DNA of 64,000 nt from Pseudomonas sp. PDNC002 (GTDB taxonomy: Bacteria > Pseudomonadota > Gammaproteobacteria > Pseudomonadales > Pseudomonadaceae), in contig NZ_CP070356.1 in the NCBI RefSeq assembly GCF_016919445.1, positions 2,202,001 through 2,266,000 of the forward strand, given 5' to 3'. Under the pieces are notes generated by a model. It did no database searches. It was not told the origin of the DNA and saw nothing but the letters and a program-made list of their open reading frames with translations. The translations under genes were made by a program, and so were the position numbers. Position 1 is the first letter of the stretch. Every line of letters begins with the position of its first letter. Shown in pieces: positions 17,677 to 26,820 of this stretch.

Positions 17677-17752
17677 GCCGGTGTAGCTCAGTCGGTAGAG
17701 CAGCTCATTCGTAATGAGAAGGTCGGGGGTTCGATTCCTCTTACCGGCACCA
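17677..17752 (+). tRNA. tRNA-Thr (anticodon CGT)
   Basis: The 76-base gene folds as a standard cloverleaf. The acceptor stem GCCGGTG pairs with the 3' TACCGGC (one G-T wobble), CTCAT/ATGAG form the anticodon stem, and the loop TTCGTAA gives anticodon CGT for the ACG codon. The TTCGATT T-loop is present and CACCA is encoded at the 3' end. In P. aeruginosa a tRNA-Thr marks the far end of the pilA-linked accessory region, and it occupies the same place here. Confidence 0.96.
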
Positions 17753-17760
17753 TCTTCAGC

Positions 17761-17790
17761 AAAAAGCCCCGCATCCAGCGGGGCTTTTTG
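17761..17790. terminator. Bidirectional terminator between tRNA-Thr and galE
   Basis: AAAAAGCCCCGC-ATCCA-GCGGGGCTTTTTG forms a 7-pair GC stem flanked by A and T runs. It ends the tRNA transcript and also lies 20 bases beyond the galE stop on the other strand. Confidence 0.9.
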
Positions 17791-17810
17791 TTTTTCCGTC
17801 GCCGGAAACC

Positions 17811-18827
17811 TCAGGCGTAGCCGGCGGGGTTCTGGTTCTGCCAGTTCCAGGCGTCGCGGCACATGTCTTCGATGTCGCGGGCGGCGGACCACTGCAGTTC
17901 CGCGCGGGCCAGCGCCGGGTCGGCGTGGTAGCTGGCGATGTCGCCGTCGCGGCGCGGGAGGAACTGGAAGGGCAGTTCGCGGCCGCACGCCTTCTCGTAG
18001 GCGTGGATGATTTCCAGCACGCTGTAGCCGCGACCGGTGCCGAGGTTGAAGGTCTTCGCTCCCCGGGCTCCGTCCAGCCAGCGCAGGGCGCTGAGGTGGG
18101 CGTTGGCCAGGTCACAGACGTGCAGGTAGTCGCGCACACCGGTGCCGTCCGGCGTTGGGTAGTCGTTGCCGAAGACGCGGATAAACGGCTGCTTGCCGGT
18201 GGCGACCTGGGAGACGTAAGGCATCAGGTTGTTGGGGACGCCGTTGGGGTCTTCGCCGATCCTGCCACTGGCGTGGGCGCCGACAGGGTTGAAGTAACGC
18301 AGGATGGCCATGGTCCATTCGGGATCGGCGTGGGCGATGTCGCGCAGGGCAATCTCCGCCATCAGCTTGGACTGGCCGTAGGGGCTGGCCGGGCCGGTGG
18401 GGGCGTCCTCGCGGATCGGGCTTTCCGCCGCCAGGCCGTAGACCGTCGCCGAAGAGCTATAGATGAAGCGCTTCACGCCATGGCGCTGCATGACCTGACA
18501 GAGGGTGACGGTGCCGGCGAAGTTGGTCTGGTAGTAGGCGATGGGATCGGCCACCGATTCGGCCACGGACTTCAGGCCGGCCAGGTGAATCGTGGCGTCG
18601 ATGTCGTGCTCGGCGAACAGGCGGTCGAGGATGGCCTCGTCGCGCACGTCGCCCTCGATGAAGGGGATGCTCTGGCCGGTCAGCTGTTCGATGCGTCGCA
18701 GCGGGATGGGCGAACTGTTGCTCAGGTTGTCGAGCACCAGCGGGTGGTAGCCCTGTTCGATCAGTTCCAGGCAGATGTGGGAACCGATGTAGCCGCAGCC
18801 CCCGGTCAGCAGAATCCTTTTCGTCAT
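17811..18827 (-). CDS. galE: UDP-glucose 4-epimerase
   Basis: This 338-residue extended short-chain dehydrogenase interconverts UDP-glucose and UDP-galactose. The NAD site is GGCGYIGSH at residues 8-16, and the catalytic pair is SSSATVYG with Y-x3-K in SPYGQSKL near residue 150. The length equals that of E. coli GalE. The reading frame is open upstream, but the ATG at MTKRILLTGG is chosen because it aligns with the family and the upstream extension would cross a 20-bp hairpin. It stands apart from gal or LPS clusters here, and could supply UDP-sugars to the adjacent glycosylation locus. Confidence 0.93.
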   Translation of the reverse strand: MTKRILLTGGCGYIGSHICLELIEQGYHPLVLDNLSNSSPIPLRRIEQLTGQSIPFIEGDVRDEAILDRLFAEHDIDATIHLAGLKSVAESVADPIAYYQTNFAGTVTLCQVMQRHGVKRFIYSSSATVYGLAAESPIREDAPTGPASPYGQSKLMAEIALRDIAHADPEWTMAILRYFNPVGAHASGRIGEDPNGVPNNLMPYVSQVATGKQPFIRVFGNDYPTPDGTGVRDYLHVCDLANAHLSALRWLDGARGAKTFNLGTGRGYSVLEIIHAYEKACGRELPFQFLPRRDGDIASYHADPALARAELQWSAARDIEDMCRDAWNWQNQNPAGYA

Positions 18828-18855
18828 GTCGCGCCTGTATTCCCTTCGCTGGTTC

Positions 18856-18900
18856 GCCGATCTGGCCGCGTCTGAGTATGTCAGACGCGGCCAGATCGGC
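18856..18900. repeat. Perfect 20-bp inverted repeat between nadC and galE
   Basis: Bases 18856-18875 (GCCGATCTGG...GCGTCTGA) and 18881-18900 are exact reverse complements separated by five bases (GTATG). The RNA on either strand would form a very stable GC-rich hairpin. There is no T-run on either side, so a classical intrinsic terminator is not supported. It lies between the nadC stop and the galE start on the minus strand. Confidence 0.9.
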
Positions 18901-18944
18901 ACTATCGATGCGGGCGTGACGGTGTCGGCAGGCTGGAGTGCGGA

Positions 18945-19793
18945 TTACAGGCTGAGGCGCATGGAGAGGTCCAGCGCCTTGATGTCCTTGGTCAGGGTGC
19001 CGATGGAGATGTAGTCCACGCCGGTCTCGGCGATGGTGCGCAGGGACGTCTCGGTGATGCCGCCGGAAGCTTCCAGCTTGGCGCGGCCTGCGGTGAGGCT
19101 GACGGCGGTGCGCATATCGTCCAGACTCAGCTCATCGAGCATGACGATGTCCGCGCCAGCGTCCAGGGCCTGGCCCAGTTCATCGAGGTCTTCCACCTCG
19201 ATCTCCACGGGCTTGCCTGGGGCGATACGGTGGGCCGCGTCGATGGCCTGGGCGATCCCGCCGCAGGCGGCGATGTGGTTTTCCTTGATCAGGAAGGCGT
19301 CGTACAGGCCGATACGGTGGTTATGGCAGCCGCCGCAGGTGACTGCGTATTTCTGCGCCAGGCGCAGGCCAGGCAGGGTCTTGCGGGTATCGAGCAGCTT
19401 GACGTTGGTGCCCTCGACGAGGTCGGCGTAGTGGCGCGCGCGGGTGGCGGTGCCGGAGAGCAGCTGAAGGAAGTTCAGTGCGCTGCGCTCGCCGGTTAGC
19501 AGGGCGCGGGCCGGGCCTTCCAGGGTGAAGAGGGTTTGATCGGCGCTGACCAGGTCGCCGTCCTTCACTTGCCATTTCACCTGCACGCGCGGATCGACCT
19601 GGCGGAACACTTCATCGACCCAGGCGCTGCCGGCGATGGTGGCGTTCTCGCGGGTGATGATGCGGGCGCTGGCGTCGCGCTCGGCGGGGATCAGCTGGGC
19701 AGTGATGTCGCCGCTGCCGACGTCTTCGGCCAGTGCGGCGCGGACGTTGGCCTGGATTTCCCCGGAAAGCTCGGCGAGGGTGAGGTTCGGCAT
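18945..19793 (-). CDS. nadC: Nicotinate-nucleotide pyrophosphorylase (quinolinate phosphoribosyltransferase)
   Basis: This 282-residue enzyme forms nicotinate mononucleotide from quinolinate and PRPP in NAD synthesis. Family features seen are [14 protein letters not shown] near residue 20, [19 protein letters not shown] near 134, the GGCHNHR loop, the [14 protein letters not shown] segment near 200, and the C-terminal LEASGGI phosphate loop near 240. The length is standard. In P. aeruginosa nadC also lies near pilA and ampDE. It is transcribed divergently from the DUF1631 gene. Confidence 0.95.
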   Translation of the reverse strand: MPNLTLAELSGEIQANVRAALAEDVGSGDITAQLIPAERDASARIITRENATIAGSAWVDEVFRQVDPRVQVKWQVKDGDLVSADQTLFTLEGPARALLTGERSALNFLQLLSGTATRARHYADLVEGTNVKLLDTRKTLPGLRLAQKYAVTCGGCHNHRIGLYDAFLIKENHIAACGGIAQAIDAAHRIAPGKPVEIEVEDLDELGQALDAGADIVMLDELSLDDMRTAVSLTAGRAKLEASGGITETSLRTIAETGVDYISIGTLTKDIKALDLSMRLSL

Positions 19794-19939
19794 GGAGGGC
19801 TCCTGTTCGCAGTCGGCGGATTATACGGGTGGCGGCGTATGACGTGCAGCGACAGAAGATTTTTGCGCCCTCGCGCGATTTGTCTGACGGACGGTGCCTA
19901 TCACAGTGTGAATTTCTTCAAGAATGCGTGAAATGTCTC

Positions 19940-19967
19940 TTGGTTGTGTAAGAAGCTTCCCTATAAT
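19940..19967 (+). promoter_or_regulatory. Putative sigma-70 promoter of the DUF1631 gene
   Basis: TTGGTT (19940-19945) and a perfect TATAAT (19962-19967) are 16 bases apart, about 105 bases ahead of the DUF1631 ATG in the nadC-DUF1631 divergent region. Spacing is slightly short and the -35 is imperfect. Confidence 0.5.
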
Positions 19968-20071
19968 GACGTTGAACCTTTCCGCTTTTTGACGCCACTA
20001 AATTGACGTTACGGATGACGCTTCGATGATTGCTGGTGCCGCCAGATCGGTCTGACGGCAGGAGACTTGCG

Positions 20072-22345
20072 ATGCAGAACGACGCGAATGTAGTGCCGCT
20101 GAACAAGTCGGCCAGCGAACAGTCGCAGACCTCGTTCTCCGGGCGTTTGCCGGCGGGGCTTGTCGCCGTGCGCGACAAGGTGGCCGCGCAACTGCGTCAT
20201 GCAATGCAGGCGTTGTTCGATAACGCCGACGATACCCTGTTCGAGATGGCTGACCGCGCCGGCAACAATGCCGAGCAGAGCGCCTATTTCGAAGCCATGC
20301 GCGACCTGCGCCTGAAGCGCAAGGGTATCGAGCGTGGCTTCCTGCAGAAAGTCTTCGAGAACTTCGCCAACCTCACTCAGTACGAGATCGGCAGGGCTAC
20401 CGCCCTTGACGCCGTTTCCTACGACAATCTCACCCTGGTGCAGAACGACGAGCTGGAAGAGTCCGTCGCCCTCGACGCCATGGTCGCCAAGGTGATGAGC
20501 CGCGACGGTGTGGCGCTCGCGCACCTGACCACCCGCCTCAATACCCTGGTCAGCAAGAAGGTCGAAGACAAGAGCAACCCGCTTGGTCCGCGCCAGCTCT
20601 GCGAGTCCTTCCTCGATGCCTGCCGCGGCCTGGGTGTGGAGATCAAGGTTAAGCTGATCATCCTCAAGCTGTTCGAGAAATACGTGCTGGCCGATGCCGA
20701 GCACCTGTATGCGGAAGCCAACCAGACACTGATCAGCCTGGGCGTGCTGCCTGAGCTGAAATCCGTTCCCCTGCGTCGTCCTCCGCAGCGCACCGTGCCC
20801 AACCAGGGCGCCGCGCCTTCGGGGGCCGCTCAGGCAGGCGAACCGGGTGCCGCGCAGCAGTACATGGATGCCGACAGCCAGGCGGCGTTCGCGGCGCTGC
20901 AGGAGTTGCTATCCCAGGTTCGCGGTAGCGCGGCTCCGCTGCGTCCGATGCCTGCCGATGCGGTGCCGATCACCAGCAACGACCTGATGCGCCTGCTGTC
21001 GCACCTGCAATCGCATCTGCCGGCGCAGAGCATCGATGAGATCGATGTCCGCCAGCACCTGGATCACCTGCTGACCCGTGTCAGCAGCAAGAGCGGCCGT
21101 TCCCGCGTGGTTGGCCAGGTCGATGAGGACGTCATCAACCTCGTTTCGATGCTCTTTGAATTCATCCTCGATGACCGCACCCTGCCGGACTCGCTCAAGG
21201 CCCTGATCGGCCGCATGCAGATCCCGATGCTCAAGGTGGCGGTGCTCGACAAGACCTTCTTCAGCCGTGGCAGCCATCCGGCGCGCCGGCTGCTGAACGA
21301 GATCGCCACCGCCGCCCTCGGCTGGGCCGAGCACTCCGACGGTCAGCGCGACCACCTGTATCAGAAGATCGAGCAGGTGGTGATGCGTCTGCTGAACGAC
21401 TTCGTCGACGATCCGGCGATCTTCTCCGAGCTGCTCGACGAGTTCATAGCCTTCACCGGCGACGAGCGCCGCCGCAGCGACCTGCTCGAACAGCGCACCC
21501 GCGATGCCGAGGAAGGCCGCGCCCGCGCCGAGCTGGCCCGCCAGGACGTAGAGGGCGTGCTCAACGAGCGACTGCTCGGCCGCACGCTGCCTGAAGTGGT
21601 GGTGCGCCTGCTGCAGGAAGCCTGGAGCAAGGTGCTGCTGCTGACCTGTCTCAAGCATGGTACCCACTCCACCGAATGGGACGCCGCTCTGGCGACCATG
21701 GATGACCTGATCTGGAGCGTGGAGCCCCACGAAGACCCGGACTCCCGTCTGCGTCTGCTGGAAATGGTCCCGCAACTGCTCAAGTCGCTGCGTGAAGGCC
21801 TGGCCTCCGCGGCGTTCGATCCGTTCTCCACCGGCGAATTCTTCAGCCGCCTGGAAGGGCTCCATGTGCAGGCCTTCCAGCGTTACAAGCAGGTCGAGGA
21901 AGCGCCGCTGCTCGATCCGCAGGATGACCTGCCGCTGCTCGATGAGCCGCTGGCCGCTCCGGCCACTCCGCAAGCGGCAATGGTCGCCGTGGTCGAGGAG
22001 ATCGTCCTGGCCTCGCCGGAAGAAGCCCGCGCCGTGGAGCCCGAGGAAGCCTTCGCCGAGAACGACGATTCCCTGCGCAAGGTCGACGAGCTGCGCGTCG
22101 GTAGCTGGGTGGAAATCCAGGAAGACGAAGAGCACAAGCTGCGTTGCAAGCTGGCGGCGGTTATCCGTCCCAGCGGCCGCTACATCTTCGTCAACCGCAC
22201 CGGCATGAAGGTGCTGGAAAAGACCCGCATGAGCCTGGCCGTGGAGTTCCGCCGCAATGCGGTACGCTTGCTCGACGATGCGCTGCTGTTCGATCGCGCG
22301 CTGGAGTCGGTGATTGGCAACCTGCGCCGCCTGAAGAACGCCTGA
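20072..22345 (+). CDS. DUF1631 family protein
   Basis: This 757-residue cytoplasmic protein matches the large DUF1631 family found next to nadC and ampD in Pseudomonas (PA4523-like). The N-terminal two thirds are helical. The C-terminus, from about residue 670 (DELRVGSWVEIQEDEEHKLRCKLAAVIRPSGRYIFVNRTGMKV), resembles a PilZ-like beta-barrel, although the RxxxR...D/NxSxxG cyclic-di-GMP motif is not evident. A segment near 245-285 is low-complexity (QGAAPSGAAQAGEPGAAQQ). The ATG preceded by GGAGA is used; the frame is open upstream. Biological role is uncertain. The next gene, ampD, follows 75 bases on. Confidence 0.75.
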   Translation: MQNDANVVPLNKSASEQSQTSFSGRLPAGLVAVRDKVAAQLRHAMQALFDNADDTLFEMADRAGNNAEQSAYFEAMRDLRLKRKGIERGFLQKVFENFANLTQYEIGRATALDAVSYDNLTLVQNDELEESVALDAMVAKVMSRDGVALAHLTTRLNTLVSKKVEDKSNPLGPRQLCESFLDACRGLGVEIKVKLIILKLFEKYVLADAEHLYAEANQTLISLGVLPELKSVPLRRPPQRTVPNQGAAPSGAAQAGEPGAAQQYMDADSQAAFAALQELLSQVRGSAAPLRPMPADAVPITSNDLMRLLSHLQSHLPAQSIDEIDVRQHLDHLLTRVSSKSGRSRVVGQVDEDVINLVSMLFEFILDDRTLPDSLKALIGRMQIPMLKVAVLDKTFFSRGSHPARRLLNEIATAALGWAEHSDGQRDHLYQKIEQVVMRLLNDFVDDPAIFSELLDEFIAFTGDERRRSDLLEQRTRDAEEGRARAELARQDVEGVLNERLLGRTLPEVVVRLLQEAWSKVLLLTCLKHGTHSTEWDAALATMDDLIWSVEPHEDPDSRLRLLEMVPQLLKSLREGLASAAFDPFSTGEFFSRLEGLHVQAFQRYKQVEEAPLLDPQDDLPLLDEPLAAPATPQAAMVAVVEEIVLASPEEARAVEPEEAFAENDDSLRKVDELRVGSWVEIQEDEEHKLRCKLAAVIRPSGRYIFVNRTGMKVLEKTRMSLAVEFRRNAVRLLDDALLFDRALESVIGNLRRLKNA

Positions 22346-22420
22346 TCCCGCTGGCCACGCGCCAGCGAGTTCATTTCCCCGGCCTGCTGCTTTAGAGTGG
22401 GGCTCTGCCAAGGAGTCTCC

Positions 22421-22987
22421 ATGCAGATCGATCCCGATTCCGGCTGGTGCCTCGACGCCCAGCGCTGCCCCTCGCCGAACTTCAACGCCCGCCCCGATGG
22501 CGAGGTGGTGTCCCTGCTGGTGATCCACAACATCAGCCTGCCGCCTGGCCAGTTCGGTACCTGCAAGGTGCAGGAATTCTTCCAGAACCGCCTCGACGCC
22601 GACGAGCATCCGTACTTCGCCAGTATCTGCAGCATGACGGTGTCCGCGCATTTCCTCATCGAGCGCGACGGTTCCCTGTTCCAGTTCGTTTCCTGCAATC
22701 ACCGCGCATGGCATGCCGGCGTGTCGCGCTTCGATGGCCGCGAGAACTGCAACGATTTCTCCATCGGCATCGAGCTCGAAGGCACGGATACCGAACCCTA
22801 TTGCGACCGCCAGTACGAGGTGCTGGCGCAACTCGCCCGGCAATTGCTCAAGGTCTATCCGGCGATCACGCCGGCGCGTATCCAGGGCCATTGCGATATC
22901 GCGCCGGAGCGCAAGACCGACCCGGGTGAGGCGTTCGATTGGACGCGCTTCCTCGCCGATATCGGTGCGAACAAGGAGTCGACATGA
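22421..22987 (+). CDS. ampD: 1,6-anhydro-N-acetylmuramyl-L-alanine amidase
   Basis: This 188-residue cytoplasmic zinc amidase removes the peptide from anhydromuramyl peptides during cell-wall recycling and so keeps the AmpR/AmpC beta-lactamase system off. Zinc ligands are seen in LLVIHNISLPPG (His34) and GHCDIAPERKTDPG (His and Asp near residues 154 and 164). The conserved RAWHAGVSRFDGRENCNDFSIG segment is present. The ATG is chosen for its AAGGAG site and because the length equals that of P. aeruginosa AmpD. It overlaps ampE by four bases. Confidence 0.96.
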   Translation: MQIDPDSGWCLDAQRCPSPNFNARPDGEVVSLLVIHNISLPPGQFGTCKVQEFFQNRLDADEHPYFASICSMTVSAHFLIERDGSLFQFVSCNHRAWHAGVSRFDGRENCNDFSIGIELEGTDTEPYCDRQYEVLAQLARQLLKVYPAITPARIQGHCDIAPERKTDPGEAFDWTRFLADIGANKEST

Positions 22988-23826
22988 GTTTCCTGGTGTT
23001 GTTGCTGGTCCTGCTGATCGAGAAGTTTTCCGGCTGGCGCGCGCGGGTGCAGCGTGATGGTTGGTGGCTCGGCTGGTTGGACGCGGTGGGCGGGGTGAAG
23101 TCCATGACCGCGCAGCCCTGGCTGGGGCTGCTGGTGGCGGTGTTGCCGCCGCTGCTGTTGCTGGCCTTGTTGCTGACCATTCTGGAGCCCGTCGCCTATG
23201 GGCTCCTGGCGCTGCCACTGCAGTTGCTGGTGGTGGTCTGGAGCCTCGGACGCGGCGATGTGCTGCGTGCTATCGGACCGTTCCGCGATGCCTGGCGTCG
23301 TGAGGATGCGCAGGGTGCCTACCATGTCGCCGAACGTGACCTGGGCGTGCAGGTGCAGGCCGATCGCGACAACGACCTGCTCGCCGTGGTGCAGGGCACA
23401 CTGGTATGGCAGGCCTACCAGGCATTCTTCGCGGTGATCTTCTGGTATGCGCTGCTCGGCCCGGTGGCCGCGCTGGCTTACCGGCTGCTGGCCATTGCCG
23501 CGGAGCAGGACCGCCAACCGGTGCTGCGCGAGCGCGCCGCGCAACTGCGCCACGCCTTCGACTGGCTGCCGGCACGCGCGCTGGTGCTGAGTTTCGCCCT
23601 GGTGGGCAACTTCGTTGCGGTGACGCGCATGCTGCTGCACGACCTGTTGGCCTGGGACGTTCCCGCTGCTCGTCTGCTGGCGCGTGCCGGCTACGTGGCC
23701 GAAGACTTCAACGAAGGCGGTCTGGGTGCCAAGGGCGTCGCCAGCCTGGACGCGCTCTGGCAACTGCTGGTGCGTTCGGCGGTGCTCTGGTACGCAGTCT
23801 TTGCGATCTGGGCGCTGCTGCTCTGA
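22984..23826 (+). CDS. ampE: Inner-membrane protein AmpE
   Basis: This 280-residue membrane protein is co-transcribed with ampD (ATGA overlap). Four hydrophobic helices are visible near residues 2-14, 45-68, 72-90 and 260-280, with a soluble middle part. AmpE is linked to beta-lactamase regulation through the ampDE operon, but its reaction is unknown. The central stretch HLTYR-type motif of enterobacterial AmpE appears as HVAERDLGVQVQADRDNDLL, and the family assignment also rests on the partner gene. Confidence 0.9.
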   Translation: MSFLVLLLVLLIEKFSGWRARVQRDGWWLGWLDAVGGVKSMTAQPWLGLLVAVLPPLLLLALLLTILEPVAYGLLALPLQLLVVVWSLGRGDVLRAIGPFRDAWRREDAQGAYHVAERDLGVQVQADRDNDLLAVVQGTLVWQAYQAFFAVIFWYALLGPVAALAYRLLAIAAEQDRQPVLRERAAQLRHAFDWLPARALVLSFALVGNFVAVTRMLLHDLLAWDVPAARLLARAGYVAEDFNEGGLGAKGVASLDALWQLLVRSAVLWYAVFAIWALLL

Positions 23827-24048
23827 CACGCCGATCCCGGGCCGGCGACCGCCGGTCCGATGATGGCATTTTAACCTTAAGTTACAGAACTCACGGCCGA
23901 TATCAGGTACACATCAAGCCTGAGCGCTTGGTGACGACCGCTGCATGCCAGCGGTCGCCTAGCCAGCGCACGGCGACGACCCGTCCAGGGGCGCGCCGCA
24001 CACTCCCCGACAAGCGACATAACAATAACGGGAACAGGAGACGTCTTT

Positions 24049-26079
24049 GTGAGGACCGTGCTCTATCCGGCCATCGCGCTGATGAATCGCCTGAGCTTCG
24101 GTATGAAGTTCAGTCTGATCAGCGTGCTGTTCTTCCTGCCGATGCTGATAACCAACTTCTACCTGGTGCGCGACTCCTACGGGCAGTTCGTCAGCACCCG
24201 CGCCGAACTGGAAAGCCTCCAGATGATCGGCAACGGCATGCAGATCCGCCGCAACCTCGAAGCCTACAACGACCTGTTGCAGATCAATGGCGTGCTCGGC
24301 CAGTCCAGCAAGAGCGGCGGCCTCGACTCGCGCATCGGTCAATTGCACAAGGACCTGCAGGCGCAGATCGGCGCGTTGCAACCGGTCACCCAGGATGCCG
24401 AGCAGGTCGCCGAGTTCAATACCAAGCGCGACGAATTGCTGGCCAGCCTGAAGGGCGTTGACGCCGAAGGCTCGCTGCAGAGCAAGTCGGCGATGGCCTC
24501 GCGCCTGCTCAGCGAGGTGCAGGTCTTCAACAAGCTGCTGGTGTCCCAGTCCGGTCTCAGCCAGGACGATGCGCGCGACCTGCGTCAGCTCGCCGAACTG
24601 ATCACCTCCGGGACCCCGCAAGTCACCGAGACCCTCAGCCAGGGCCGCACCATGGGCGCCAGCGCCCTGGGCCAGGGCTTCCTGAACTCGTCCACCAGCA
24701 GCAAGCTCGATGACCTGCTGCAGGAGCTGGAAAAGCTCCACGCCGAATACGGTCTCAAGCTGCAGGATGCCCTGGGCGCGAGCCAGGCGGCGCAGACTGC
24801 GCTGGCGGCCGATGCGCAGGCGAGCCGCGAGACGATCAAGAGCATGGGCAAGCTGTTCGAGGACAAGGTCGTGATGGCCGATACCCTCGACACGCCCTGG
24901 CTCGACTTCTACGAGCAGGTCAGCAAGGCGATGGAGCAGACCTACCGCCTCGACGGCCACGTGCTGCAATTCGTCGACGGTTCGTTGCAGGCGCGCCTGG
25001 CCAGCAAGCAACGGCAGATGGTCCTACTGGTCGTGGCGCTGGTCGTGGTGTTCGTCGCCATCGTCTACCTCTACGGCGGTTTCTACGTCTCCACCCGCAC
25101 CACGCTCAAGAGCCTGGGCAAGATGATGGAGCGCGTCGCCGCCGGCGACATGACCGTCAACTTCCAGGCCCAGAGCCGCGATGAGCTGGGCGAGCTGGGC
25201 GACGCCTTCAACCAGACCGTGGCGAAGATCCACGACCTGATCGAACAGGTCGGTCGCACCGTGTCCGAAGTGGAGCGGCAGACCGTGCGCGTGGAGTCGG
25301 TGTCCGCCGAGAGCAACCAGGCGGTGGCCGGCCAGCGCAACCAGATCGAGCAGGTCGCCACGGCCATGAACCAGATGGCCGCGACCGCCCAGGAGGTCGC
25401 CCGCAGCGCTGCCGTGGCAGTGAACAGCGCGCACAACGTCAACCAGGAAACCACCAGCGGCCGCGCCCTCGTGGAGTCCCAGGTGGGCAGTATCCAGCGC
25501 CTGGCGGGCGAGATCGACGAGTCGGTGGAAGTGATCAACCAATTGGCCGCCGACAGCGCCTCGATCAGCCGAGTGCTGGATGTGATCAAGGGCATCGCCG
25601 AGCAGACCAACCTGCTGGCGCTCAACGCCGCCATCGAGGCCGCCCGTGCCGGTGAGCAGGGCAGGGGCTTCGCGGTGGTCGCCGACGAGGTACGTACCCT
25701 GGCCAAGCGCACGCAGCAGTCCACCGAGGAAATCGAGCAGATGATCGCGCGCCTGCAGAACGGCGTGGGCGCGGCGGTGAAGGCCATGGGCAGCAGTCAC
25801 CAGACCGCCGACGGCACCGTCAGCCAGTCGGCGCGGGTGCAGCAAGCGCTGGAGAACATCCTCCAGGCGGTTGGCGCCATCGTCGACCAGAACCAGCAGA
25901 TTGCCGCCGCCGCCGAGCAGCAGACCGCCGTGGCCCATGACATCGACCAGAACATCGTCGAGATCAACCAGGCCGGGGAGCGCACCTCCGAAGGCGCCAG
26001 CGAGACCGAGCGCGCCAGCCGCGAGTTGGCCGGGCAGGTGGTGGAGCTGAAGCGGCTGATCGGCGCGTTCCGCGTCTGA
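24049..26079 (+). CDS. Methyl-accepting chemotaxis protein
   Basis: This 676-residue chemoreceptor has a first membrane helix near residues 20-38 and a periplasmic helical sensor of about 280 residues. A second helix follows at about 323-346, then a HAMP domain (about 347-400) and the signalling domain with its hairpin tip ([20 protein letters not shown]) near residues 518-540. The sensor looks like a long four-helix bundle rather than Cache, and I cannot name its ligand. It corresponds in position to PAO1 PA4520. The GTG start has AGGAGA ahead of it. In PAO1 the next gene is speC; here speC is 33 kb away. Confidence 0.92.
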   Translation: MRTVLYPAIALMNRLSFGMKFSLISVLFFLPMLITNFYLVRDSYGQFVSTRAELESLQMIGNGMQIRRNLEAYNDLLQINGVLGQSSKSGGLDSRIGQLHKDLQAQIGALQPVTQDAEQVAEFNTKRDELLASLKGVDAEGSLQSKSAMASRLLSEVQVFNKLLVSQSGLSQDDARDLRQLAELITSGTPQVTETLSQGRTMGASALGQGFLNSSTSSKLDDLLQELEKLHAEYGLKLQDALGASQAAQTALAADAQASRETIKSMGKLFEDKVVMADTLDTPWLDFYEQVSKAMEQTYRLDGHVLQFVDGSLQARLASKQRQMVLLVVALVVVFVAIVYLYGGFYVSTRTTLKSLGKMMERVAAGDMTVNFQAQSRDELGELGDAFNQTVAKIHDLIEQVGRTVSEVERQTVRVESVSAESNQAVAGQRNQIEQVATAMNQMAATAQEVARSAAVAVNSAHNVNQETTSGRALVESQVGSIQRLAGEIDESVEVINQLAADSASISRVLDVIKGIAEQTNLLALNAAIEAARAGEQGRGFAVVADEVRTLAKRTQQSTEEIEQMIARLQNGVGAAVKAMGSSHQTADGTVSQSARVQQALENILQAVGAIVDQNQQIAAAAEQQTAVAHDIDQNIVEINQAGERTSEGASETERASRELAGQVVELKRLIGAFRV

Positions 26080-26250
26080 TTTTCAAGGATTCGTGGCGGG
26101 CCCGATGGCTCGCCTCGTCACAGGGTTTCGCCAGCAGACCGATGTCCGTGGGTCGCACGGATGCACCCCATCTCACGGGCATCGGTTTGTCGGTGAATTC
26201 ACTTTGCAGAGACAGTTGTTTTCGGCCGAGATATTGGTGCCGATGCTTCC

Positions 26251-26740
26251 CCCTCACCCCAGCCCTCTCCCTCAGGGAGAGGGAGCCGATTGTGCCGGCT
26301 GAAGCCATGAATTCATCCTGCACCGAACGGTCCCTCTCCCGCTTGCGGGAGAGGGCTAGGGTGAGGGGCTCTTGTAGGAGCAACTGTCCTCTTCTGGCGG
26401 GCCGTGCCAATGGTTTGCCCTCTCCCCAACCCTGGCTCCGCGCCCCCGCTCCGAAGGGAGAGGGAGCGCGTCCTGCCGGCTGAAGCCATGATTTCATCCT
26501 GCACCGAGCGGTCCCCTCTCCCGCTTGCGGGAGAGGGCTAGGGTGAGGGGCTCTTGTAGGAGCAACTGTCCTCTTCTGGCGGGCCGTGCCAATGGATTGC
26601 CGTCTCCCCAACCCTGGCTCCGCGCCCCGCTCCGAAGGGAGAGGGAGCAGGTCGTGCCGGCTGGCGCCGAAGTTTCATCCTGCACCGAACGGTCCCCTTT
26701 CCCGCTTGAGGAGCGGGGCGCGTAGCCAGGGTTAGGGAGA
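26251..26740. repeat. Tandem array with 182-bp period built from the CCCTCACCC element
   Basis: This 738-base gap holds no gene. About two and a half copies of a unit repeat with a 182-base period: TTCATCCTGCACCGA is at about 26312, 26494 and 26674, and CTCTTCTGGCGGGCCGTGCC is at 26389 and 26571. Each copy contains paired CCCTCTCCC / GGGAGAGGG arms and GGGTGAGGGG ends. Copies differ by a few substitutions and single-base indels. Single, non-tandem relatives occur near 51.2 and 60.4 kb. It is too irregular and too long in period to be a CRISPR array. Confidence 0.85.
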
Positions 26741-26798
26741 GGAGATCTTGATCTTGTACAAGCGGATTCACCCGCGATCAGGAGTGGTCGGAAACCGA

Positions 26799-26820
26799 TC
26801 GCGGACGGAGTCCGCTACTA
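26799..26820 (-). repeat. REP sequence overlapping the tatD stop codon
   Basis: A 22-bp copy of the TAGGAGCGGA family lies in reverse orientation with the core GCGGACGGAGTCCGC, and has CTACTA instead of CTCCTA at the outer end. Its last three bases (26818-26820) form the TAG stop of the minus-strand tatD gene. Confidence 0.8.

Noticed and set aside
10522..17752. Integrative element using tRNA-Thr as attachment site
   Set aside because: No integrase is present and no direct repeat of the tRNA 3' end was seen near pilA. The region is better explained by homologous replacement of a pilin locus.
20909..23218. 769-codon minus-strand frame opposite DUF1631, ampD and ampE
   Set aside because: It runs across three well-supported genes on the other strand, has a composition typical of high-GC antisense frames (rich in Ala, Arg, Gly, His and Gln), and shows no family motif.
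26251..26740. CRISPR-like array
   Set aside because: The period is 182 bp, the unit is nearly all repeat with no unique spacers, copies diverge, and no cas genes are present.
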